Shown: positions 32,037 to 42,971, numbered from the stretch's first letter. The stretch is DNA of 64,000 nt from Pholiota molesta (GCA_014925825.1 JACGCK010000163.1:36154-100153); one strand, 5' to 3'. Numbers and translations: made by a program. Notes: a model not told the origin generated them from the letters alone.

Positions 32037-32668
32037 TAGCGGTCGCTAATGTGCACACCTCCCGGGTGGGTAAGGTGCACACTGCACATTATGGGCACTG
32101 AATGTGTGCAGTGTGCACGACATTCATATAAAAAATAAGACCACGCAGCCGGAATCGAACCGCAGACTTCTTGAATATCAAGACACAAATAATAACGAGC
32201 GCTTAACAACTTCTCAATGAGAGTACAACATGTATCGCTCACTCTTCAGGTTAGGAGGTTTAGGGTGGTTAGGGTCTTTTAGCTTAGGAGGCTTAGGGTG
32301 CTTAGGGGTTAGCTGGTTTAGGGTTTAGGCTTCGGGTTTTAGGGTTTAGGGAAGGAGAATCATTGTGGACGCGCGGGAGCGCGTCTTTTTGTTTATAGAT
32401 TGCATGGGATGCTCACGACTACGAATACATTGCAGTTGTTACCAATGCCTTAATAGTGTAGTGGTTTAGGCCGTAAGTTTAGTGCATGGTCGGGAGTTCT
32501 ACTGTATTCGATGTCATTTTTTATTTGAATAATGTGCACACCAGAGCGTGTTCTGATGTGCACATTACCGGGTGCTTACCGGGGACGGTAATGTGCATAT
32601 TAGCACCTGCTAATGAGCGAGGATTCTGCACCTCTGTTGTGCCGCTCATTAGCGGTGGAGTGTGCACA
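31981..32668. mobile_element. fold-back element with pol III-like boxes
   Basis: The outer 60 bases (31981-32040 and 32609-32668) are perfect inverted repeats. Further inward the two halves still resemble each other in inverted orientation: TTTTTTATATGAATG on one strand near 32125 and TTTTTTATTTGAATAATG near 32517. Each inner half holds tRNA-promoter-like boxes: a perfect A-box TAGTGTAGTGG at about 32456 (plus strand) and a perfect B-box GGTTCGATTCC at about 32153 (minus strand). The centre is a telomere-like tract. GTGCACAC motifs recur along both arms. No coding capacity of its own and no clear target duplication. Confidence 0.7.
32249..32351 (+). repeat. degenerate telomere-like TTAGGG tract
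   Basis: About 100 bases with at least eight TTAGGG cores spaced irregularly (GGTTAGG, TTTAGGG, GCTTAGGG and similar). It is far from any visible chromosome end and lies in the centre of the fold-back element. Confidence 0.75.
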
Positions 32669-33430
32669 CATATAGCGTCTGCGGCTCACAAGAACGATGG
32701 GTACTCGGAGAAGAATTCGGCCAAAGGGCCAGTTGAGGACATTGTAGGGGCTAATGAGGTATATTGAGAGATGCGAACGTTAAAGCAGAATGAGGGGCAC
32801 TATATAAGCAAGCAGAATTCGAACACGCACCCTGGCAAAGTTTGGGCGCTTAATTGTGGGAAACGACCTTTGAACAACCAATCGCGGCGTAGCGGCGAGG
32901 TTGAGCCCATTACATAATCGTGATTATAATTGGCAGAAAAGAACCTTTCATGGAACTTGGAAGCCCAGATTTCGTACGGATTATCCATATTTGCGGTAAG
33001 AGATAAATATCCGCTGAAGGCTGAAGCGGTTCTCGCAAGTTCTCGCATACCGTTGCCAATTATCAGCCCTCTTAACGCAGTATGGGCAAGAGATTAAACA
33101 TACGCACCCTCACCGGCACTCGTCCGCTGTACGGGGCGACTGTCGCGCAGCGCGCTGAGTCTGCCAGTGCTCATTCCTTTGACATGGCGCTCACCTCGGT
33201 GTCAAGACACGGTCCAGAATCGTCAGGACGGTTTCCTGTGGATAGGACTGGGAAAGTCAGACAACATACCTGTAGGATCTCCCGATTCGCGGGTCTTCCC
33301 TTTTTTTTTTATTCAGCCCCCAATTGATTCTGTCGTCCCGTTCAAGGTGAGGTATGAGAATGTCGGCACTTCGGAGATTGCCGACGATTGGTGGCAAGCC
33401 AAGCCGCGGCCTGAGCCACGGCTCGCGGCT
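32669..33430. other. no supported gene
   Basis: Only short frames occur, for example an 82-codon one on minus (33048-32800) without a recognisable domain. A homopolymer run of T (about 33299-33310) interrupts the plus strand. Confidence 0.4.
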
Positions 33431-33439
33431 TTCAGATAA

Positions 33440-33710
33440 TAGAAGCCAGAGTCTTGGGCCGTTCGACGACGCTCCGACGGAAAATCGGGAAGGCTATCAT
33501 GAGCTTTGACCTGGAGATGCGTCCACCTGCAGGGTTTCTGATGATTATCTGGAAATTGGGCCAGGAGCGCAAGATTGATATATGTGGTAGTGAAAGGCTG
33601 GAAGCCCAGTATGATCCACTATAGTCGATGCACGAGATTAGCAAGCTCTGAAATGGCGGAACATCCTCGCAATTGTGGGATCGGTATTGAGTACATTTGT
33701 CTAGTTAAAT
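33440..33710 (+). pseudogene. 3' fragment of an F-box gene
   Basis: Matches the last part of the F-box gene at 56600-58201: LRRKIGKAIMSFDLEMRPPAGF here against LRRNLGMAIETFDLTMHPLAGF there, then IWKLGQERKIDICGSERLEAQYDP against IWKSGQEPKMYICGSGRPEEL. A short internal piece is missing and the last codons are broken. The 3' flank keeps the GGGATCGGTATTGAGTACAT version of the UTR motif. Confidence 0.8.
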
Positions 33711-34172
33711 GGTATACACATGTGAAGAAAGACTCTGATCATCGTTAGCCAGTAAAAGATAATTTCAGCCGCAGAAATTAGCAAGTTGATAGGTGAATTC
33801 AATAGGCGCTCAAGATTCTAGGATGCCAACCGCCCAAAAAAAAGTTTAAATAGGAAGGAAGTTGTAAACATACCTCTATGCCGACAACACAGTCTGCATG
33901 GATCATAAACTCCGAGTACTTCTGCTTGAGGTCTCGCGTAATACACGCATACGGAGGATTTGTCCAGATATCACCCTCGAAAAATGCGCGTCCCTCCCCT
34001 GACCTAAGTATTGTTTAGAAGTACGTCCGAGTCGTCTGGCGTGTTACTTGGATCTAAAGTTTTGCTTTCGAGCCATTTTGACGACGCTGTTCACGTATCG
34101 ATCATTGCCCAACTCAACGAATAACTACTAATAGGACCAGTATTTGACTAAATATCCGTTCGATCCGTGAGA
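33711..34172. other. intergenic, nothing recognised
   Basis: AT-rich sequence between the F-box fragment and the end of the SDR gene; no supported reading frame. Confidence 0.45.
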
Positions 34173-35312
34173 TCACCACGGAAGCCTCGACCCATCCACA
34201 TCAACAAACTGCCCGCCCTCGCTCTCGCGTGTCGCACCCACAACGATGTCGATCAAAGCGCTGGCCGCAGCCGCTGGCGATTGTGACCCTTCCCGGTCCA
34301 CGTATTCGGCCATGTAGTGCGTGGTGTCGTGGGCGACAACGTAAGAGACTGCATGTAAGAAACCCCTAAATGTTAGCAGGAACGGGTAGTGATTCCTAGG
34401 GTGTGGAAGAACGTACGCATGTCGGTGTCCACACTGCCAGGCGCCAACGGGAAACACACTAGATACACCGACACCCTCGTCCTCCATCAGCTGCGCTCAT
34501 GAACCGCGGGGGTTGATAGAGCGAAAAACACGGACCGAGCCACTCGTTCTCGAAATGGATCTTCCGCGCGACCCAGTTCAGCGCGGCCTTGCTGGAGCAG
34601 TAATACGTCGAGCGTAACGGCAGGGGCGTAGTCACCGCGAGGCTCTCGCCGACGGAGGTGATCGGTACAAATTTAGGGTGAGCACTGGCTTTTAAGAGGG
34701 GGTAGAACGCCTGGAAGAGGATGATCGGGCCCAGAACGTTGACCTTTAATTCGGAGCGCAGCGCCAAAGAATCATTAATCAGCAACCGTCTGCGAAAATC
34801 GCGACAGGAGAGCAAACGCACGGCGAAGTGGTACTTGTATTTATTGATATCGACAGCATGGACAGGCGCCAAACCGCCGCACATGGCTATCCGCGCGTTC
34901 CCAATGAGTAGTCATTAGCTCCAACGCATGGTGGTCCCTGTCACACCGCGATGCGTACCGGCGTTGGCGATGACCACGTCCACCCGCCCATGCGTTCCCT
35001 GAATCCGCTGTGCGAGTGCGGCGGTTCCCCGGTGCGTCCCCCGCGACGTACTGCACTACCTCAACCCGCCCTGGATGCTTCTCGGCGACGGCTCTGAGTG
35101 CCGCTGCACCGCTGCTGGCGGGATCGCGCGCCCCCGCGTAGATGATGGCGGAGGGGTGGTTGGCGGCGACGTCGGCTACCAGGGATAAACCTGAAATACA
35201 AATTGGAGGGGAAAAAATACGTCAGTCAAGCATTAGTAGATTCATTGAATTCCGTACCTAACCCGCGCGTTGTGCCCGTTATAAAAAAGATGGTGGTAGT
35301 AGGCTCTGCCAT
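34173..35312 (-). pseudogene. short-chain dehydrogenase/reductase with one frameshift
   Basis: NAD(P)-dependent oxidoreductase of the SDR superfamily. Six exons on the minus strand (35312-35258, 35190-34947, 34886-34822, 34743-34536, 34458-34417, 34348-34173) add up to 790 bases, one more than a multiple of three. The extra base lies in exon 2 near 35020-35030: before it the frame reads VVQYVAGDAPGN, and the following VDVVIANAGTHR is in the next frame. Otherwise the domain is complete: cofactor loop TGTTRGLG split by intron 1, NAG motif, catalytic Y-x3-K in TYYCSSKAALNW, a PGSVDTDM motif after the active site and a VDVDGSRLPW end. It may be a recent pseudogene or hold a sequencing error. Two more decayed SDR copies follow upstream. 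Substrate unknown. Confidence 0.8.
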
Positions 35313-35584
35313 GGACCGATGTGCAGTGGATACTGACCATTTGGACGTGGTTTATTATATGCTGCTCGGCTGGGAAAGATGACCTTATTTACTGTACGAG
35401 TAGACAGACCCGGGGATTTGTTATCGTCCCAGTAAACTGGTGTCTTAGAATGAATAGCAGAATACCAAAGCGCAATCCAATGCAAGTCTGTATCCTGCGG
35501 TAGGATCGGAGAGCGGAACGACACTCACGCGGGACTATCAATATCGAGGAAATGTAAGACTGTCTGTAACTTGGGTCAATTCAT

Positions 35585-36490
35585 CTGTACGATCAACGCG
35601 GAATCCTTGACATCGATGATCATGAGCTGACCTCCATCAGATTCGCGCGCCGCAGCCACGATGCTGTCAACAAAAGGTACTTGCTGCAGTCCCTGATGGA
35701 CGCGAGCCTCCCCTTCGATGTATTCGGTAAGGCTGCCAGAGGAATCCCGGGTTACGGTGTAATCGACTATACATCGAAATATGTTGAAAGCAAGCGATAA
35801 GTATTGAATATAAAAGCGTGCAAGAAAGGCATGTATGTCGATGTCGACAGTTCTAGGTGGCCCAGAAAAATTGACTACATGCAGAAATTCACGGACGAAT
35901 GTTCATCATCTGCAGCCACAAATCATGCGAATAGGGTGAATCACGTACTAAGCCACGCGTTCTCGAAATGGATCTTTCGAGCCGTGCGTTGAGCGCCGCC
36001 TTGCCGGAGCAATAGAATGTGAAGTGTAGGAGCATAAAGGGGGCAGCACGAAGACTTCCCCCAGAACACGTCACTGGCACATATTTAGGACAGTCGCTTG
36101 CTCTCGGATGCTTGACCAGTGCATAGAGCTAAGGAAGCAACGCCAACGTGTACCAGTCAGCGTTGGCAACTACCACGTCTACCTCCCTATGCTTTCCCCA
36201 ATCTCCTGTGCAATCGCCTTATGTTCCCCTTCGCCCCGGGAGACGTACTGCGCAGCCACAGCCCGCCCTGCCTGGGTATCGCTCGGCGATGTTTTGAGAG
36301 CTGCGGCACCGGAGAAGAATGTGTCGCGTGTGCCTGAGTAGATGAGAGCAGTAGTGTACTTGGAAGGCTAGACGTGAGACACGTCAGTGAATTTGGTCAA
36401 GGGCATGGCGTAGCATCGCCTATGCCGCGCGTTGCGCCCCCAATAAAGAATATAGTGGTAGAAGCCAGTCGAGTTTCGGGCTAGTATGAA
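35585..36490 (-). pseudogene. SDR pseudogene, second copy
   Basis: Pieces of the same SDR family in order on the minus strand: a cofactor loop (TTIFFIGGATRGIG near 36450), an EVDVVVANA strand (near 36170), YVPVTCSGGSLRAAPF with the catalytic FYCSGKAAL motif (36080-36000), and a C-terminal SIVAAARESDGGQL stretch (near 35640). No start codon is in place and several frames are broken. Confidence 0.75.
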
Positions 36491-36529
36491 TCAACGTTAA
36501 CGCGTACACGAATTTAAACGTTGGTAATT

Positions 36530-36790
36530 ACATACCACGTATACCTCCCCATGCTTTGCGCCAATCTCCTGTACAGCTGCCTTGTTTCCCCGGGCCCCTT
36601 GTCAATGGGCTGCGCGCCTCTGCGTATATAAGAGCGGTAGATACTTGGCGGCGACGTCGGCGACTAAGGCTAGACCTGAACTACGACATGGATGTTACAG
36701 TCAATGGTTCTGAATCTTGATCAAGAGCAGAGACGTGGCACCTTGCCTTGCCTATGCCGCGCGTTACTTGCGCGCGTTACACAAATATTG
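36530..36790 (-). pseudogene. SDR remnant, third copy
   Basis: A short stretch still reads LVADVAAKYLPLLY-like and a GAKHGEVYVV-like strand of the SDR N-terminal half. It shares the CCTCCCCATGCTTTGCGCCAATCTCCTG region with the second copy. Everything else is lost. Confidence 0.6.
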
Positions 36791-37032
36791 TAGTTTCCTC
36801 GTGTTAAAATCAGTTATGACAGTTCTAGCCACTTGGATATGTGGTTTATTCACCGGCCGGTTTGGAATTGGTTTGGAGAGTCGATGAAAGAGCATCAAAA
36901 GAGTGGAAGTTGATGTAACTAAATATAGATGTGCCAATCCCGAGTCACACGCATGCACGTGAGGGATTTGACGTCGGCGACGGATTTTGGCTGCTCAACG
37001 TCGTCTGCCATCTACTGTCCTTACTCTTCCCC

Positions 37033-37803
37033 ATGGCCTCCCTGCACTTCCGTCTTTTCCTGGCCCTCGCCCTCGTCCTCGGCCTCACCAGTCATGTCTA
37101 TGCGCAAGGCGGTGGCTCTAGTGTCGACGCCAGCGATCTCCCCTCTTGCGCCCAGCCTTGTGCCCAGACCGCCGCGGCCGCGGTGAATTGTGCGCTGTAC
37201 GTTTCCAGCCTTCGTTCCTATTATTATCGCGTCCCTGATTTAACTTCCTCCAGTACGGACACTGCCTGCCTATGCGCTCATAGCGAGTTCACCAGTTCGA
37301 CGGAGTCCTGCGCCGATAGCGGGAACACATGCGGGGTCGAGGATCGTAGCTCGGTCGCGGGTGTGCTCAGCGCCATGTGCTCTTCCCGTACGTTCCCCGC
37401 ATCTTGACCCTCTCCGCCGCTTCTCAGCATCCTTGTTCCCTATACAGAAACCACCAGCACCACCTCCTCTTCCACCTCCACCTCCGCTTCCACCACGGCA
37501 TCGTCGACCACCTCCCAGGCCACCACCTCCTCCACATCCGCTGCGCCGAGCTCCACGAGCAGCAGCACTACCGCCACCCCTGCAGCCGCACCGGCGCCGT
37601 CCACCACCCTCACCCGCGCCACCCTCAACACCAACACGCTGCTGACGACGGCCCCCACCGGCAGCACCTCGGTCGTCGTGCAGACCGTGGTCCTGCCGCA
37701 GACGTCGGCGCTCGACGCCGGCGCGCTGCAGGTGGGCGGCGGGGTGGGTGTGTATGCGGTCCTGCCGATGGTGCTCGCTTTGGCCGGCGGGCTGTTGCTA
37801 TAG
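37033..37803 (+). CDS. CFEM-domain GPI-anchored surface protein
   Basis: Three exons (37033-37196, 37254-37387, 37448-37803) give 217 residues. A signal peptide (HFRLFLALALVLGLTSHVYA) is followed by a CFEM domain. The mature part has exactly eight cysteines (SC, PC, NC, AC, LC, SC, TC, MC), the number typical of CFEM. After it comes a Ser/Thr-rich stalk with many potential O-glycosylation sites, and the C-terminus is hydrophobic (VYAVLPMVLALAGGLLL), as needed for GPI attachment. CFEM proteins sit on the fungal cell surface; some bind haem for iron uptake, others act in wall structure. I cannot see which applies; the Asp that coordinates haem iron in some members is not obvious here. Confidence 0.88.
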
Positions 37804-39288
37804 GGACTCCGTTGTTCGCCGTCGTACATATCCGGTCTTGCGTCTCGTTCGAGACGCCTCGTTCAGTGTCCTCGTCGTCTCAAGTTTCAACTCCTTTGTC
37901 ACTGCTATTCCAGCAATTCGCTCGTTATAACCCACCCGCTCTTTTACGCTTCCACACGGTTCCCCACCGCCTACACTCGCCCTAATAACCGCAACCCTCC
38001 CAATAATCCGCATACCCCACAAAACGCCCTCATCGTCTCCGCCGCGTGCGCCCGCGCACGCAGCGCCGTATACCCCTCACCTTCCACTTGTGTTTCTGGT
38101 CCTTTTATTGTCATCGCTATCTAGCATTTCGCTCGCGCTTTTCATCGGTCGCACCTTTGGGCTTTTTCGTCGTCGTCGCTGCTCCTGCTCCACGTTCGTG
38201 TTCGTGGCTGCTTCCGCCTGGACATTTCTTATCCGCACGTATTATCTCGTCTACGTATATTCACGTGTATGGCATTGACTGCTTGGAAATAATGGCGTAG
38301 CGGATCTGGCTGTGCGTGCGTGAACGTGAACATGAATAAATCTGTGTACCAGCGCTTTTGTTTAGCACTGATACCGGTGTTCAGCGGAGGCGTGCAGTTG
38401 TGCTTTGAAGAGGAAGTTTGACGTGCTGTTGATTCCGTGCAATGTGTATTTTATATGGGACCATAGGCTAGTGCATGCAAACGTACACCTTTGCGTGTCT
38501 TCTTTGAGTGCATTGGCATGCCACTCTATCTGCACCCTGCACCTTTGACGTGCGCTTAGACTCGGCGGGCTAGCGTGCGTTGGGGTATTGAATCTTGAAG
38601 CTTGGAGAGGCATACACGTGTATCCGCTTTCGCCAGACTACGATATGGTTTACCTTTGGGCTTTCTTCGTCGCTACTCGTACGCCATGTTCGTGGCTGCT
38701 TTCGCCTGGACATTTTTGTATCCGCACGTATTATCTCGTTTACGCGATGATGGTTTCTTGGTGCGTGCGTTGATGTGCTTTTTGTTTCCGTGTGCAGCAG
38801 CGCCTTGACGGATGGCGTTTCGGACAATGTATGAAGCACCAATGCACGCAGGCAAATGTGCATTTTTGCGTGCGCCGTGTAATGTTGACTGACGCTTTGG
38901 AAGCGCTTTGCGTGCATCTCTAGAGATTCTACCTGTGCTTTGATGTGCACTTTAAGTGGACTCGTCGAGCACTACATTGCGTACATGAGGGCATTTTAAT
39001 GGGCATATGTATATGAACTTTCGACGGACTCTGTGAAAGGTTTAGTGAAAACTTTGAACAGATACAGAGCGGGATACTTATTCGATGGGTCTCTTGCTCT
39101 TTTTATGTCTGGGAGGGGCTTTTTTAACGGAGGGCCTGCGAACCTGTGCTTCCACTCGCGTAAAATCTGGCCCTCAGAGAGATCAGGACAATTCTGTCTG
39201 ATATGTTTGATGTATGAAAATTATCTGAGGTCAATTTTACGGGTTCATTTTGAGCGCAGCACCGTTATCAGTTAGAGTGAGACAAGTA
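37804..39288. other. long intergenic region with an imperfect direct repeat
   Basis: No gene is supported. About 105 bases at 38152-38256 recur at 38652-38744: both start ACCTTTGGGCTTT, contain TTCGTGGCTGCTT and CGCCTGGACATTT, and end CGCACGTATTATCTCGT. GTGCGTGCGT runs follow both copies. Confidence 0.55.
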
Positions 39289-40820
39289 GTCAAATCTGGT
39301 TTCAAAGAATGAAAATGGTCGGCTCAGCGATACATTACTTAGCCTTTGTGCGCGTGTTGTGTTTAAGGAGCATTTTGAGATGTAGAGTATACATATGCGA
39401 ATGACCTTCCGTTCTCCCTTCCTTTTACCCAGGCGCAGATGTTCACGGTCTTCTGAGCAGCATCTGACATGCGTTGCACGCTGGCGCGCATAGGTGAATG
39501 TCAAGTGGACTGCACGTAACTAGCGCATCAAAAGATAGTTGCCCGTTCAGCAGTACGCATACCGTCCAAGCGGAGACCTTTATATTAGTGAAATATTGAG
39601 ACAGAAGCCGACGTCGTTGTTGCGATAGCGAGAATCAAGATTAGATGATGGTTGGATGATGGGATATTGGGTCGTCATCGCAGTTCCAATAATACTCAAT
39701 GTGAGCCTGAGTACGTTTTCTCAGCTGCCAACACCGCCATACGATCCCTGAGAAATGGATTGGTGAGCAGGCAATGGAAAAGGAATCAGAATTCACAGCG
39801 CCCAGGGCTTTTACATATAATCAGGCGGGTACTTTTCAGGCGACCTAAATCTCGCTCGTCTACCCATCTCCGCACATCCCACAGAATCCCAATCGAACAC
39901 CTGATGTCGAGCCAACCTGAAGGTATGTGTACCAGCTCTCCACCGATGGACGCGCCTGACCGCTCACAACACACCCTCCAGTCGCCGTCGGCATCCTCGC
40001 GCCCGTCGTGGCCAAAGCCGGCCAAGAAGCCGCGCTCACCGCCTTCCTCAACGCCGGGTACGACCTCGCCCTCACCGAGCCCGCCACCGCGCACTGGTTC
40101 GCGCTGCAGTACACCGCCCCTGCCGTGGGGCCGCCCACGACCTTCGCGATCTTCGACACGTTCGCGGCGCCCGCGGGGCGCGCGGCGCACCTCGCGGGCC
40201 CGATCGCGGCGGCGCTGATGGCGAACGCGGCGGTGCTCCTGGACGGCGCGCCGGAGGTCGGGGCGGTGGACGTGCTGGCGAGCGTGGTGCGCGCGGCGGG
40301 CGCGGGCGCGGGGCGCACGGCGGGGCTGCGCGTGGGGCTGCGCGTGCTGTTCGAGGCGCAGGAGGGGAAGGCGGACGCGGTCAGCGAGTTTCTGGTGGTG
40401 AGTCCTGTCGAAGCGCTTGGCGCGCGCCCGCGGCGATGTGGCTTCGTCGTGTATCCGCGATCATCGCTGACTTCGTTTGTGCTGCTGGGTGCGTAGGGCG
40501 CGCGCAAGCTTGTGTTGGAGGAGCCCGGGACGCCTGTGTGGTACGCCATCCGGTACCCTGGGACCAACAAGTTCGGCATCGTGGATTTCTTCGCGAGCGA
40601 GCAGGGGAGGAACGCGCATTTGACGGGCAAGGTCGCTGCAGCGCTGTTCGCTTCCGTAGATGAACTGCTCACTGGTACTCCCGATCTGGTAAAAGTCGAC
40701 GTCGTAGCGGCGAAGGTCTGAACGGAACGCACGGTCGTCAAAGGCGTTCGCGTCGAGCGAGGGACAGGAAGAGTAGAGTTATAAATACAATGGTCCCGTA
40801 AACGCACACATGTCACATGG
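39289..40820 (+). repeat. segmental duplication, copy A
   Basis: About 1.5 kb, from GTCAAATCTGG to CACATGTCACATGG, corresponds to 41470-43007 at about 2.2 kb distance in the same orientation. It includes promoter, the whole ABM gene and the start of the next promoter (a TTATAAATA box at about 40779), but not the F-box gene that follows copy B. Confidence 0.85.
39904..40721 (+). CDS. two-domain ABM (dimeric alpha/beta barrel) protein, copy A
   Basis: Exons 39904-39922, 39982-40397 and 40497-40721 give 219 residues. Two antibiotic-biosynthesis-monooxygenase-like domains follow each other. The first runs from VAVGILAPVVAKAGQE through LALTEPATAHWFALQY and FAIFDTFAAPAGRAAHLAG to ANAAVLL. The second goes from LRVGLRVLFEAQEGKADAVSEFLV across intron 2 to VWYAIRYPGTNKFGIVDFF and HLTGKVAAALFASVDELL. 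Each has the order strand, helix, the xxWF/xWYAI strand, the FAIFDTF/FGIVDFF strand and a helix, as in YgiN-type proteins. Such proteins oxidise quinol-like compounds without cofactor, or just bind small ligands. Intron 1 has a normal GTATGT donor, unlike copy B. High GC in exon 2. Confidence 0.8.
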
Positions 40821-40917
40821 GTACATCCATCGGTCACAACAGAGATGTCATTTAGTTATAAACTATTTTTCTGTGCCATCCAATCTGTATTTATGTGGAG
40901 CTAAGTGGTAGTAGAAC

Positions 40918-41293
40918 AGGACCCCTGAAATTTCACCAAAATGTCTGATCTGAGCTATTTTGAGGCATTCTGAGCAAAGATGGCATGCTGGCGGATGACT
41001 TTGGTATGAAATCGTGTTGCGCCCAGTGGAGAAGATGAGCGGATACATCGAAAGAAGCCGTAGGCGAAAGTTGGGAGAAAAACACCCAAAAATGCGCTCT
41101 CCAGGGCCCAATCTACGGTTCGGATAAAAATTGCACTTTTGGGAAAGTTTGGATAAAAATCGACCTTTTTGGCAAGAATTTTTTCTCTAAAAAAGCTCCC
41201 AACCATCTAAACGATGCGCAGATAAACTCGAGAATCGTGTGAATTTTTTTCACCACCAAAAATCAGACACTTTGGTGAACATTCGGGGGTCCT
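40918..41293. mobile_element. 376-bp element with 8-bp target duplication
   Basis: Perfect 8-bp duplication AGTAGAAC at 40910-40917 and 41294-41301. Terminal inverted repeats of about 32 bp start AGGACCCCTGAAATTTCACC at the left and, inverted, AGGACCCCCGAATGTTCACC at the right, with five mismatches over 32. No coding capacity. The duplication length fits hAT-like non-autonomous elements. It lies between the two ABM copies and is a different family from the one at 13508. Confidence 0.85.
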
Positions 41294-42075
41294 AGTAGAA
41301 CGCTGTATGAGTAGAAATAGCCATAATTATATTTTTGGCATATGTGACCAATATGTCACTCCCGCATCAATAACCGACTACGCACACAAACGTCTATCTA
41401 AATCCCGCACAACCACGCACACCATGCACAGGCACGCACGCACGGGCACGCACATTTACCCTGTCCCAAGTCAAATGTGGTTCAAAGATTGAAAATGGTC
41501 GGCTCAGCGATACAATAGCCTTTGTGCGTGTATTGTGTTCACGGAGCCAACACAGAGCGGTTTGAGATATAGCGAAGGATCTTCCATTCTCCCCCGGGCG
41601 CAAATTTTTCACGGTGTTTTGAGCAGGATCTGACATGCATTGCACACTTTCGTGCATAGTTGCACGTCAAGTGTATGCCAGACGACTGCACGTAACTAGC
41701 ACATCAAAAGATAGTTCAAGTTGCCCGTTTAGCAGTAGGCGACCTTTCATATTACCGAGAAATTGAGATAGAAGCCGACGCCGTTGTTGAGATAGCGGGA
41801 ATCAAGATTAGATGATGGTTGGATGATCGGATACCGGGTCGTCATCGCAGTTCCGAATAATACGCAATGTGAAGTTAACTACATACCTTTTCTCAGCTAC
41901 CAAAAGCGCCATACGATCTTTGAGAAATGGATTGGTGTGCAGGCAATGTAAAAGGAATCAGAATTCACAGCGCCTAGGGCTTTTACATATAATCAGACGA
42001 GTACTCCCCAGATGACCCAAATCTTGCTCATCTACCCATCTTCGCACATCCTACAGAATCCCAATCGAACACCAA

Positions 42076-42918
42076 ATGTCGAGCCAACCTGAAGGCATGT
42101 GTACTAGCTCTACCCAGATGCACACGCCTGACCGCTCACAACACACCCTCCAGTCGCCGTCGGCATCCTCGCTCCCGTGGTGGCCAAAGCCGGCCAAGAA
42201 GCCGCGCTCACCGCGTTCCTCAACGCCGGGTACGACCTCGCCCTCACCGAGCCCGACACCGCGCACTGGTTCGTGCTACAGCACACCGCCGTCGCCGACG
42301 TCCCTGTCCCTGCCGCGCCGGGCGGCCCCACGACCTTCGCGATCTTCGACACGTTCGCGGCGCCCGCGGGGCGCGCGGCGCACCTCGCGGGCCCGATGGC
42401 GGCGGCACTGATGGCGAACGCGGCGGCGCTCCTGGACGGCGCCCCAGAGATAGGGGAGGTGGACGTGCTGGCGAGCGTGGTGCGCGCAGCGGGCGCGGGC
42501 GCGGGGCGCACGGCGGGGCTGAGCGTGGGGCTGCGGGTGCTGTTCGAGGCGAAGGAGGGTAAGGCGGACGTGGTCAGCGAGTTGTTGGTGGTGAGTGGCC
42601 TTGCTGGTTGGTGGGGGCTTGTGCTCCGATCCGAGCGCGGGCGACGCTATGCTTCGTGTGTGCTGACGTCGGCGTCTGCTCCTTGGTTAACAGGGTGCGC
42701 GCAAGCTCATTTTGGAGGAGCCCGAGTCGCTTGTGTGGTACGCCATTCGGTACCCTGGGACCAACAAGTTCGGCATCGTGGATTTCTTCTCGAGCGAGCA
42801 GGGGAGGGATGCGCATTTGACGGGCAAGGTCGCTGCATCGATGTTCGCTTCCGTAGGTAAACTGCTCACTGGTACTCCTGATCTGGTGAAAGTCGACGTC
42901 GTAGCGGCAAAGGTCTGA
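42076..42918 (+). CDS. two-domain ABM protein, copy B
   Basis: Exons 42076-42094, 42154-42590 and 42694-42918 give 226 residues, very similar to copy A. It differs by a short insertion around VADVPVPAAPGG between the two core strands of domain 1 and by a few substitutions. The first intron starts with GC (AAG|GCATGT) where copy A has GTATGT; all else at the junction is conserved, so a GC-AG intron is the natural reading. If it is not spliced, a short frame runs on with MSSQPEGMCTSS and the protein would be lost. It is followed after 145 bases by an F-box gene, an arrangement also found in relic form at 12.6 kb. Confidence 0.8.
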
Positions 42919-42971
42919 ACAGAACGCCAGGTGGTCAAAGGCGTTCGCGTCGAGGGACAGGAAGAGTAGAG

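Noticed and set aside
32145..32240. A tRNA gene on the minus strand inside the fold-back element
   Set aside because: The B-box is perfect, but the T-stem, anticodon stem and acceptor stem do not pair, so it is at best tRNA-derived.
32800..33048. An 82-codon frame on the minus strand
   Set aside because: No domain, no relatives in the window and no promoter or splice support; length is compatible with chance.
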